Positions 36,401 through 48,400 of a stretch of 64,000 nt of DNA are shown here, piece by piece. Source of the DNA: Phalacrocorax aristotelis (Eukaryota; Chordata; Aves; Suliformes; Phalacrocoracidae); the NCBI RefSeq assembly GCF_949628215.1, contig NC_134280.1, positions 11,543,795-11,607,794 of the forward strand, written 5' to 3'. Position 1 is the first letter of the stretch. Each line of letters starts with the position of its first letter. Below the pieces are notes generated by a model. It saw only the letters and a program-made list of their open reading frames with translations. It searched no databases and was not told the DNA's origin. A program made the position numbers and the translations under genes.

Positions 36401-39400
36401 ATTTTGTAATAAGTGAGGAGGGAGGAATCTGGCTTGGATCTCATGTACCCAGCAGTAAGCTGGAGGAAAAGATCCTTTTACCAAAAAAAAAAAAAAAAGA
36501 AAAAGATCTTGCCTTGTTTGGAGATCACAGAGCCAAATATAGACCCTATCGCATTTCCTTCCCTCCTCCTTCCGAAGCTTGTCCTTTTGAAGTGCACTTT
36601 CAATGGGATGTGGATAATTGACTCTGTGAACAACCGACCGAGTGCTCTGTTGGTTTAACCGATTGGTCTCAGTTGCTGATTCCTGTTTTGTTTTGGATGA
36701 TTTTCAGCCCAATTGCCCCGTCAGCTACAATTAGTCCCATTAATATGACAGCTGAAAGGTCACAGATGACTCGCTCCGGTCACAGGCATGAGGGCAGCCA
36801 GGAGATGCTCACAGCGTGTTGTTCTTAGCTCCGTGGTTGCATGCCAATAGCTTGCTTAAATTGACGGCGATTGCAAATCCTGGTGTAAAACCGACCAAAA
36901 GGGACGTGAGATTTGCTTTATGGGAGGGTGACTGAGGAATGAGGTTGCAATTACAAGGAACGTTTGGATGACTTTTTCTTTAATTAGACAAGAAAGCTCC
37001 TGGTCCTGTATAAAGGGGAAACGTGGAATGGCTGGGCTTCCTCTCGCCTGCCAGAGCCGCGAGGAAAGGAAGCAGAAGTGGAATAGCGTTGTAGGTGCAT
37101 CCTGTGTCTCTTTCAACAAATCCACGGCTGTCATTTTCTGTGGTTCCGGTGATATCTGCTATGGTTTCGGGCTTTGTCTCTTCCACCCAGGATTTACATT
37201 TAGGGGAATAAAGTAGGAAAGGGAACAGAATATGAATGGTGGAGCACAAGGGATCTTTTGGCTTCTTAAGATTAATAGGGATCAGATGCACACAGGTGCA
37301 GGTCAGATGTCAGACTTAGGGGTCTGATGGTCTCTCTTTGGCCATGGTATGGCCAAAAGTATCACAGAAGGCATAGTCTGGTTGTACACTTGGCCTTTTG
37401 TATGAGAAAGGAGACATAAGGCACCCAAAGTGCCTGGATCAACCCATCGTTGAATTATATAGCCCCCAAACCTGGTTGGAAGACCCTGGTTGGAAATGGT
37501 TCACTTGCAAAGCAGGATGCTGTGCCTGGTGAGGTTCTGCAAGGGTCTGGTTTTGGTTTGGTGGTGTTTGGTATTTTCCTTAACTGCTGGAATGATGGAA
37601 AAGCAAATGTGCATATCCAATTTGCAGATGACCCTCAACTGGGAAGGGCTCACAGAAGCCTGGCTGAGAGGGTCGGACTTCCAGATGACCTCGCACAAGC
37701 TGGGGAAGTGGTGTGAAAGGACAATTTGTGGTTTGAAGAAGACAAAGTTTTACAGCCTGGCGGAAGCCATCAACTGTGCCAGTGCAGGATGGGGACTGTT
37801 TCCAGTAGGTGAAAGGATGCTATTAAAAAATGCAAATACATTATGGATCAAGCAAGAAATAGCATCATGAGCTTCAAACAGGGTGATTTTGGTTAGACAG
37901 TAGGGGAAACCTAAATGATAAAGACAGGAAAATATGAGAGTAAACTATCAAGAGAGGCTTTACAGGAGGTTAAGGAGATTTTAAGGAGGATTGGTGGGGC
38001 AAACTTTTGTCAAGAGTGGTGTAGATATATTTTATGCTGTTGCTGTGAAGCACAGGTGGGAGATGATCTGCAGATCTGCTTGGGGCAAGATGAATATTTT
38101 CCCCGCTCCTTTTGTTTTACTAATGAACTATTACCATTTCTATGAGGAGGAGGACATACTTTGTGAAAAATCCCTTGTCCAGGAACTGAATTTTTCCTCG
38201 AGCAGTTTGGTGGAAGCTTTGCAGCCAGCCCATGTGCTGTGCCATCATGGGCATGACTTCCAGCTGAAGGGGCCCAGGTCTGGCCTTGCAGAAGCATACA
38301 GCCTACACCGCCCCCCCACCCTTATTTCTTCAGAAGCTGCAGTTTCTGCAGACATCTGTGAGCTCCAGAGGTCAGTGTGTTGCGCTCAGCTTATTCCCTT
38401 TAAATCTCATCTGGGACTTGTTCCTAGTGAAGATAGCTGGTGCTTTTAAAAAGCCTAGCTGCAGGAGACCTCTTTCTATCAGTGTGTTTCCATCCATGTT
38501 TGGGCAACACAATGAATGCAGATGTAGTAGGAAACTTCTGATTATCCATAGGATTTTTCTGTGGCAACTTCAAAGCTCTGTGGTTAGTTATATTCTGAGG
38601 CTTTAAATGGATATGTCTTGTGTTCAGAGCTCTGATTTAATTTTCCGGTTAATCTATTGTCCAAACATCATTAATGTTGTCTTTGAGGCATGGGGCAGCT
38701 TTGATAGAGTCTTTTTTTTTATTTCTGGTCATCACCCTGTGCAGCCATAAACAACATCCTGCCTGCTAATGAGAAAATTCAAGTTAGTGCAGTCACATGT
38801 CTTGTGGTAATAGATTGTAGTGGCAGGAGGAAAAAAGGAATTGACTTTGCTCACCTCCCACCACCAGCACAAGCATTTGGATTACTGACAGGGAGAAGAA
38901 GTTTCCACAGATTAAGATACTCCATTAAAAAGCAGTGTTGTCTGTTGAAAATGAAATTATTAATGTCATAGACGTTGGAAGGGACCTCTGGAGATCATCT
39001 TGTCCAACCCCCCTGCTTGAGCAGGCACACCCAGAGCGGGGGGCACAGGCCAGGTGGGGTTTGAATGTCGCCAGGGAAGGGACTCCACAGCCTCCCTGGG
39101 CAGCCTGTGCCACTGCTCCGGCACCCTCACAGTAAAGTTTTTCCTCATGTCAAGTGGAACTTCCTGTGTTTCAACTTGTGCCCATTGCCCCTTGTCCTGT
39201 CATTGGGCACTACTGAAAAGAGCCCGGCCCCATCGTCTTGACACCTACCCTTCAGATATTGATAAGTACTGATGAAATCCCCCCTCAGTCTTCTCTTCTC
39301 CAGGCTGAACAAACCCAGGTCTCTCAGCCTTTCCTCAGAAGGGAGATGCTCCAGTCCCCTGATCATCTTCGTAGCTCTCTGCTGGACTTGCTCTAGTATT

Positions 39401-42400
39401 TCCCTGTCCTTCTTGAACTGGGGAGCCCAGAACTGTACACAGTACTCCAGATGTGGCCTCACGAGGGTGGAGTAGAGGGGGAGGATAAATTACCTCGACC
39501 TGCTGGCCACACTCCGTTTTATGCACCCCAGCATACCGTCAGCCTTGTTGGCCACAAGGGCAAGAAGAATTCTTTAACCTGCTTTCATGAGTTATCTTTT
39601 CTACCTATAAGCATCTAAAACTTTTCCAAGTTAATGCCCTGCCAGCCCATCAGCTGTTGGGCTCAACAATTCCGAACAAAACCAGGTTTGTGGAAGAGCT
39701 TGACCTGGCCTTCCAGAGTGAAGTGAGGGAGCAGGATTCTCCATTACATACCCAGTAAATTAGTTGTGTGACATTGATATTCTACCCATTGCTTTCCCTT
39801 CTCTCCCATCTTCTGTAAAACTTTTTGTTTGGAAAGTAAAACTTGTGTGTGTACAACCTTGGAAAGACTTGGCAGAAGTCAGTGTGCGGAGCAGAGTACA
39901 GCCCAAGGTCTTGGCATTTGCTCCTTGTTGCGCTGTGATAAACATCTGCAGAAGATTTGGGGGGGGAGAGAGCGGGTGGGGGGTCTGGTCGTGATGCATA
40001 GACCTGTGTTTAGCCCTGTTTTGGAGACGATAACAGCAACAGGAGGGCAGTGGCATCAGGAGGCCAAGTGCACAACACAGCAGTGGGCAGTTTTAGAGCA
40101 CCTTATTCCTTATCCACTGGGAAACCCATCCTGTAGGGGACAGCTCACCCTGCAACAAACTGGCTTTATTGGCTCTGGGCTCATTGGTAACCAGTGTATA
40201 AAATGGGTGTGTTGGTAGCAGCTTCACAGCACGGGCATATCTCAGGTCTTGTCTGCAGGAGCTTGACTGGCAGAAACACAGAATGGGCATGCAGCGTGAG
40301 GGCTTGCTCAGGTATGCATTTGTCTTATGGCAGCATAATTTTGCTCTCTTTGGGAAGAGGATTAAAGTGACATGGATAATTGAGTATAAAATTAGGTGAT
40401 CCCTGCAGCCAGTTTTCCTCCATGGACAGGTTTTACAGGAAGATGTCCTGCTTGCTCACGGACGGGACTTGATACGATCCGTGTTCTGACTTGGTGAGAG
40501 CCACCCAGCCTGGTGGTACCTCTTGACATGCTGGCCTGCACTGCTGCACCTTTCCCTGGCATTTGCACCCTTGTAACCACACTGACCTCTTCTCTGCCTT
40601 CTCCCCCCACCAAATAAGTCGACATTCATCCTCTCAAACTATCCCTGGTAACAGCTGCTGCTGTTGCATGTGTTTAGGGGATGGGTGGTCGCTGAGAGCA
40701 GGCTGGAGGGTCTCCTCTGGTCCCTGTAGTTTCTGAGTTTCTCTTCTCACCCTCGGTGTCTTTGCAGAGAGCGGCTTTGTCGGCTACTCCGAAGAGCTTA
40801 TGTTCAACAACACGCTGCCGGACTACAGCCAGGGGGAGTCCTTCTTCAGTGTTTTTGGAGTGTTTTTCCCAGCTGCCACAGGTGCCGTAAATTTTATCCT
40901 CCCCCTCTTTCCCTCTACAGTCACATCTCGGAGGTGAGCAGAAGCATCTCAAATTTTGCACGCCCCTGGCCTGTTCACTTGAATGCATTCTTCTGTCTCT
41001 CTCTGCTGCTGGTCAACTCTGTGGGTTGGCATGGTGGTGTAAATCCCTCCCTGCCAACAACGCTCAGCTGCTGATCTTTGCCAATAGTGTGAGGCCAAAG
41101 GTATCAAGCCTTTTTAAAAGTGCTGATCATGATTTATCTTATTAGATAAGCCTTATGACTTGATTGCACTGGGATGGTAGGAAGAGTACAGGAGGGCTTT
41201 CCCTCTATCCTTACTGCAGACAGGTGGCCAAGCTGGGCTGATGCCATCGCTCATGATACCGACCCACCGCTCTCTGCATGACGTCACGGATGCATCTTTG
41301 CATGTCAGCAGAGCTCACGTTTATGAGCTTCATTGGATGCTTTCCTATTACTTATTCCCTTAAATTACCAGGAAGATCCATGTCCCCTTTCCAAAGCTGG
41401 CAGTCTCCAGTGGGAATGAAATAAGTATCAATTGGAGTTACAATACCTTTAGTTGATACTGAGTTTTAAAAGCTATAAAAGGTACCGATTATAAGCAGTT
41501 TCCTTAGCAATGAATCCTTGGATTACAGAATGAATTTTCAGAGGATTAGCTCTAAGCAACTCACTGGAAGTTGTTCACAGAATTGCTGTGGTCCAGGGAG
41601 GCAAACTAAAGGGTTTTGTGAAACAGATGGGACTGGAGGAATGGCCTGGTAGCAGAAGTTGTCACTTTGTCAGGTGCACCTAGTGCAGGACTTAAAATTG
41701 TCCATTGAAATCCTCTCTCCCATCTTATCAGGCTGGCTATTGCCTCTGTGTAGACTTCCTCCTGGAAAACCTACCTGCCTAAACTATTGGCATCATGGAG
41801 AAGTTGGCTTCTGCCCTCTTTTTTTGTCGTTTCCGCCTTGCCCAAGCAAGTCCCCCAGCCAAAGGAAGAGACCTTCCTCATGAGCCCTGCTTCTGATGCA
41901 GGAAAGTAGGGTTTTTTCCAGCTCCCTGGTTATAGAAGAAGAAATAGTGATGACAAAGCTGTGTAGAAAATTACCGTGATTAACCATATTAAATGGTTCT
42001 TCATCACTGCTAATGCTTGGCTGCTAGGAAGAAGGCCAAAGCTAATAGATATAATTTATTTAAAGCTCTGGCAGCCTGTTGCTTTGTTAGCTAGCAGTAG
42101 TAATACCAGAAGTAATGTTAAACATTCTCTGAAAATATAGTTTGGGCTGACGTATAATTACTTCGGTTGCTGCACAGCTTTTTCATGCATTCATTTTAAT
42201 TGCTTGGTTATTTACAGGGTTTAAATTTTCCTTTGGAGTGGTGGTACCATATAACATTGCTATTGCTCCTGTTACTGCTGTTTGTAGCACTGCGGAGTTC
42301 AGGAGCCTCATAAAACATAGGGTTGTGTTCAGTGCTCTACATGGAAGAAATTGTGATCTAATTAAGAAATCTTTAGGGTGGGAGTCAAGACTTCTCTGTT

Positions 42401-45400
42401 GCAGATCACAAATGGGGAGCGCAGTGCAACTTCAGAAGTGCTGGGAATAAAGGTCACGTCTCCTAGGGCTGGGGCAGTGAGCGTGTGCCACGGTTCCCCC
42501 ACGTCCTGCCTGACCCGTGCTGGCTTAGCTTGCTGCCTTCCCCACGATGGGGGTGAGATGCCAGGGCTGCAAAGGGGACCCCAGGTTTCTCGGGGTCCCA
42601 CGTGCTGGAGCAGAGCTGCTTCCCACCGCATTGCAGGCACTGTCTGGGCACAGCCTGAGCATGCCAGCAGGACAGGCAGTCCATGAGATTGGAGATGACA
42701 TGTCAGGGATGGGTTTGGCAGTGGCATTAATAGCAGGCTGGAGAGATGCGATAGGGTTGCCAAGTACCTCCGATGCAGGGACGCAGCCTGATGCAGATTG
42801 CAAGTGAGTGGCAGCATCAGTCCCCAGCACCTCTGCACGAAAAGGAGTGGTGGGGATGTCCAAACGTCAGTCCTAGGCTGTCACCTCCAGCCTGTGCTCC
42901 TGCTCCTGCCACTGCCCAGCATCATCCCCAAGTGCTACTTGCCTATGCTGGGATGCCTGCGGTGACCTGGCTGAAGCACTGGAAGCAAAATCCTTTGTGT
43001 TAAGATGCATCAGAAGTTTGGGGAGAATTTCAGCAAAGCGGTATGTTGTTTAGTTTTGAGGGGTTACTTTGAGCCAGTTTAAAACCTTTCTGTGACCCAC
43101 AGCAATATTCTGTTTATCTTTTAATAATAAACCTTGTGTTTTCTCTTCTTAATTTCTAGCATATGCTAGTTTACAATCTAAGATGCTGTTTTGATAACAA
43201 AGTTTTTTTAAAAAAAATGTTTAGGAAATTGTGAAATGAGATGTTTGGGTCTTTCTGAGATTAAAAGTTCACCTTTGAAGTGAAATTATTTTGATCTCTT
43301 CAGAATAAGATCTTTATTCATCCTCCAGAATGGTTATCTAAATTCAATTGGCTTAAGTTTGGTCTCTGGGATGCATGGAAAAGTGGTTTTAAGTTGCCCA
43401 TTTCTGCTAGAAATAGCAGTGAAACTGAAACTGCAGAAATGCAGGCTGGTAAGCCAAGAGGGGCAGCTGCTTCAGGAAGGGAGAGCTGGACCTGTGGGGA
43501 GAGCCTCACTGGGACTGAATGAGCAGGAGGAGCCACTGCCTTGGCCAGGCCACTGTGGCCAAGGATGGTTGTCCCAGCTTTTCATAGACTGGTAGTAGCA
43601 TGCTGCCTTCTATGAGCATCCTCCTTTGATTGTTCTGCTGCAGGTTTTCTCTGTTTCTCTGTATTTTATTGGTACGACTCCAGCAAGTTATCCCGATTTT
43701 ACAGTTGAGTGGTGTTAAGCAGAGGCTGGTCCATTTGCTTCCTTGGTAATAGCAGTTTAAACCATTTCAGCTGGATGTGCAGCGCAGCTGACCTTATTCC
43801 CCCAAGTTTGTCATTTAACAATAGGGAAGTAACTGAGCGATCCAAAACATACATCTAGAGCTGGCCTAAATGGAAGTGCACGGGCACAGAAGACTCAGAC
43901 TTGCTGGCTTCAATCAAAAAGACTGATATACTTGCTACAGAAGATGTGAGCGTACCCCTGTATAGATTCTGCGCAATAACTAGATGGTTTTTTGCACGTT
44001 TATAAATACCTTCTTTATGCACATGTTTTGCTGCCACATTGTGATACACAAACACCCAGCTCCCCATCTAACTAGGGCTTCACACTGGAAAGGAGTCTTG
44101 GGAGCTGCGTGCCCGTGTTCAACTCCTAGGACTGCACAGCAACAGTAGCAGCAGCCATGCAACCATCAGTGCAGCTTTAAAATGAAGTTAAATATCGTTT
44201 CTGTTGTGCAGAGAATGTTTTCCTTTTTCTGCTAAATCCCTAAGGTTTTCTGTCTAATGAAAGAAGTGTGTTGTCATGTGATACAAGAAAGTAAGACGAC
44301 GTTTGAAGTGGCGTTAGTGGAAAATATCATCGTGCTGAAACCGGTCCTGTAATAAACCGTATTTGGCACTTGGAAAATGACAGCAAATAGATTTAGAAGT
44401 TCTGGGCTAAGTTATCAGATGAGGTAAACTGGCACAACTCCATTGAAGAGTATGGAGAGGTGCCATCTTACATCAGTGGAGAATTCGGCCCTTTTAAAAA
44501 ATTAGCTAAAGTTCTTATCTAAGATTTTCCATTCTTCATCTCTTGGGTGAAGGAAAAAAAAACCTTTATACTTTATAATAAATTTGTTGGGAAATGCAAT
44601 GGGTGTTGGCAAGCAATCATATCTACAGTTATAAACCATAGCTGGTAGAGTTGAAGCTGGAGCTGGTTGAGCTGGTGGTGGTGTCTAATGTACAATGTAG
44701 GTGGTCCCCTCGTGCACGTATCCACTGCCTGGATGATGCCCAGGACAGGATTACGCTGGGAATAGCAGCAATGTACAGACTGTCTCAGCCATAATTTCCT
44801 GGCTGAGTTGACCGTGTTTTCATGCTTCCTTGTCCAGAAGCTTTGTCATTATCTGCTGCTCTCTGAGATAATAACCAGTGTGGAAAATCCAGCCTGCTAT
44901 CTCACTGAAACAGAGAGGTGGATAATTTTCTCCGTGGACAATCTGCAGATATGATTGCTTGAGTTCAGAAGGGATTGGCCATTTCCCTAGAGACAGGTCT
45001 GTGTCTGGGGAAAGGAACATCCCAACTTCTCTACGTCATTGAATTTTATACGCAAGTGCAGGGCTTTGCTTCTCTTGAGTAGCTAGAGTCTCTGGAAAGG
45101 CTGTTTGTGGCTACTCGCAAGTCAGACCAGTTCTCTGGCAGGGGGTAACCAAGGCTATGGATGGTGGAGATTGCGTTTAGAATTTTTTAAAAATTAATCA
45201 GGTTGTCATTTCACTGAAAAGTGGGGTGGTTAGTCTGCTGCTCACAAAAGACCTCCTCAGTACTGCTCTTTGGCAGCAGTCAAACGGTCTGGAAAATTAC
45301 TTTTTGGGTGGTGGCAGAGAGGTGGCTTTATCATCGTCCATACTTCTGTAGTACCAGATTGTCTATTCTTCTGTACTAGTCAGGTCTGAGGCATAGTTGC

Positions 45401-48400
45401 AGCACAGAGGAGTTGGCTTTGGCCTCGGTGGCTGAGAATATCCATGTTGGTTCCTTTTGTGGTGTCATTGGCCTTTTGGCAGTGGAAGCCGTGAGACTCT
45501 GGTGACCTCCTGGGGATCCTGACAGAAGGTAATCATGTGCACTGTCCAGGGTCTGACACCTAGTCACTGCCAGGCAGGAGGTCAGTCATCGATCTCAAGA
45601 TCCCACCTATGTGGGCTCTGGCAGGTCATCTCCTGGCTGCTCCTGAATATGCATGGGACTGTGAGAGGGAGGCAAGGAGGTGGCCTGGGCTGTGTAGTCA
45701 TCACTGCACAGATGACTCATGTGTCTTCAACTTTTTTCTTATTCAGTCTAGAAAATGCCATTTTGGTGTTTCCCCAGCGCTTTGCTGAGGTAGGAGTTTG
45801 GATGAGGAAGAGGTGAGTCAAGCTGAAGCTGGGAGATGTAGATGTGGTGCCAGATGTTTGGGAAACTTGGCCAAGAGGCACATGAGATTAACAGCTGTCC
45901 TTCTGACAATAGTTTGCTCACTTTGGAAGAAAAATTCAGAGTATTCTCAGCTTTCTGCTTTGCCCCTGAATTGCAAACTCACCGAAGAGTGCTTCATAGC
46001 AGCTTCATTTAGCATGATGTTTGTGACCATTTCCATGGACTTTTGCCTTCCTAACTTTTTTCACCTCCAGCTAAGACTATTGTGTAGCTGCTTAAAAGGA
46101 ACAGTGCTTGAACAGTGCTTGGAAGTTTTATCTGGGCACCAGTTGATGGGCTTTTAGCAGTGCTGTTCAGAGGTACGTCCATGAAATAGTCTTCCAAGAG
46201 AAAATTAAGAACTCATTTTGATTTGTAATATTTTCAGCATGGTGTGAAGGATTGAAATCTGGTCTGAGTCTGGAAGGCAGCTCTTCCAGGAGCTGAGGAC
46301 TGCCAGGAGCCCATGGGGACTGTTGGAGCTCTGGCTCTATGGTGGAGAGGAGGACAGAAAAAAATGACTGCTGGGTGGGATGATCAAGGGGGGAAAAAAA
46401 AGGAGGATAAGGGAAGAAATATTATTAATAAACAAAGTTGTGGATGCTTAGCTGATATGTTTGGCAACATGTGAGTGCCTTGTGCTCATTAACACGCTAT
46501 CATCACGACAGCACAGCAAGGAGAAGGAAGTGTTATGATTCCCATCTAGCAGATGGGGAGATGGAGCAAAGCCTGGGATGGAGCAGGGAGATGAGCCCCT
46601 GCTCCCCGATTAGCAACCCAACTGTTGCTCCCTATTGGCAATCTGTCAGCGACCATGGAAGGTCTGTAGGGGACGCACCCATCTAGCTGAGCTGGGTTTG
46701 TCCCCTTTACCCTGGGATTTGTCCCATGGCTCCTGTCTCCTCTTCATCTTGGGAGAAAATGCTCCCAAGCAGCAATCAGTGTTTGAGCTTTAAAATGCAA
46801 TGGTTTGTCACTGATTTAGAGCTGTAGTCACTCAGATTTGCAGCCTCAGAGACTGACTTTGTCATTCTTGTGCCCTCTGAAAATGAGGACTGACTGCTGG
46901 ACTTGGCAGCCGAGTGGCAGACTGACGCGCAGTTGGTCCCCTGCTGCCAGGGCTGGCAGATGCTGCGAGCGCTGTGGCGTTGGCATCCTCCTCCTCATTG
47001 TTGTTTTGTGGTGATCTCACCCCAGCTCCCAGGGACCATCCCATGAGCACTGCTGGCTGGCACCTGGCCCACATGTCCTTATGAAGATGTTAGTCTGACA
47101 TCTGAGGGGTGAGACAGTGATGGGCAGGAGTTAGTGCCTTGAAAGAGGCTCTTCTATCTTGCCTTCAAATTGTCCAAATTCTCATCAGGATTTTAAATCA
47201 CAGATTTTTTTTTTTTCCTTTTTAATAGGAGATGTCTGAAGCCTTCTAGGAAAAGTGTTGGGATAATTTGATGAAAAAAGTTGTGTTTTCTTGCCAAGTC
47301 TGGTATGACTCCTTCTTCAACTGTGGGCAAAGTCTCATAACCCATTTGTACCTCAGGTTCCTAGCCTCAACATAGAGATCCTTTGCTCCATCCTGTTTCC
47401 CTTTGTTGTGTCTTTAGATGGTAATTTTTTAGGCTAAGGGCTGGCCTGATTGTACAGTACCCTGTACTCTGGCCTAAAATAACAGTTCAGTACTTTATTC
47501 TTAGTCCTACCACATGTTTTCTACGTGACGCTGGTACAATTACTTGCCCTCTCAGGGCTTCTGTTTTCCTATCTGCAAAGTAGAGATAATGCCTACTTCC
47601 AAAGCAGATCCCTTGGCTGGAAGGTACCACCTACGTGCTGAGCACTGTTATTCCCTCTGCTAAATGTGCATGTGATTGTCATTAAACTCATACAGGACAG
47701 GCCATTTTGTAACAGCAGTTGTCCCCCATGAATGCAGAGACCTGTAATGGATCTGGTCTGTGGGGGTAGTACCACCTGCTTGAATGCACTGCCGTGATGA
47801 ATGGTAGCATTTTTTCTTTTCAACAATTGGACAGCATTGTCTTCTGTGAGGTTTGCATTAAGATAAGATGGATTTCTGCTTTCTGCCCTCCCCCCGCCCC
47901 CGCCATTGTTCAGACTGGACAAAGGGTTCTTTGGCTTGCTTCTACTGAAGACACGAGACATAAACAGTTTCTTACCAAGCAATTGATGGAAGACAGTATT
48001 CGTGTGTGTGGAAGTGCAATGAAGTGATATAGTTACTGTTCTGAAGCAATCAATTCACTGACTGATTGAATTATATTACATATATAATATGTGCTATATA
48101 TGGTATAACTTAGATTAACTCTAGATTGCATTTATGTCTATAAAATGCAGGTGTGATGGCTGGGTTCAATATGAGTGGAGATCTCCAGAAGCCTGCTACC
48201 AACATCCCTCTGGGGTCTCTGGCCGCTATCGGCACCTCGTAAGTCATAGACTGGGGAAAATTTACTCTTTGGAGACTGCCCTGGATGTCACCAATCCATT
48301 TCATATTCCCATCAACCTTTTATTACTCAACCATCTGGAAAATTGAAGTCTGGCTCTCATTCAAATTATCATCCATTACCACCACCTACTCTGGGTGGGT

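Larger units (their letters stand above)
23119..40767 (+). other. SLC12A8: SLC12A8 intron between coding exons 4 and 5 (17.6 kb)
   Basis: The largest intron. It contains a G21 run, an old CR1-like fragment (about 28480-28760), a degenerate reverse-transcriptase fragment (about 37490-37800), a CR1 copy on the minus strand (38962-39565) and a MIR-like remnant near 25490. Stretches at about 27430-30600 and 35990-37000 are AT-rich, repeat-poor and dense in short motifs, and may be conserved non-coding DNA, but that needs alignment. Confidence 0.85.
40882..48150 (+). other. SLC12A8: SLC12A8 intron between coding exons 5 and 6
   Basis: A 7.3-kb intron starting with a weak GTGCCG donor. It contains two MIR-like remnants near 46480-46640 and 47500-47640. 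No other gene is recognised. Confidence 0.85.

Noticed and set aside
42362..42838. 158-residue minus-strand frame in an SLC12A8 intron
   Set aside because: Several overlapping frames on both strands are open here because of higher GC; there is no domain.
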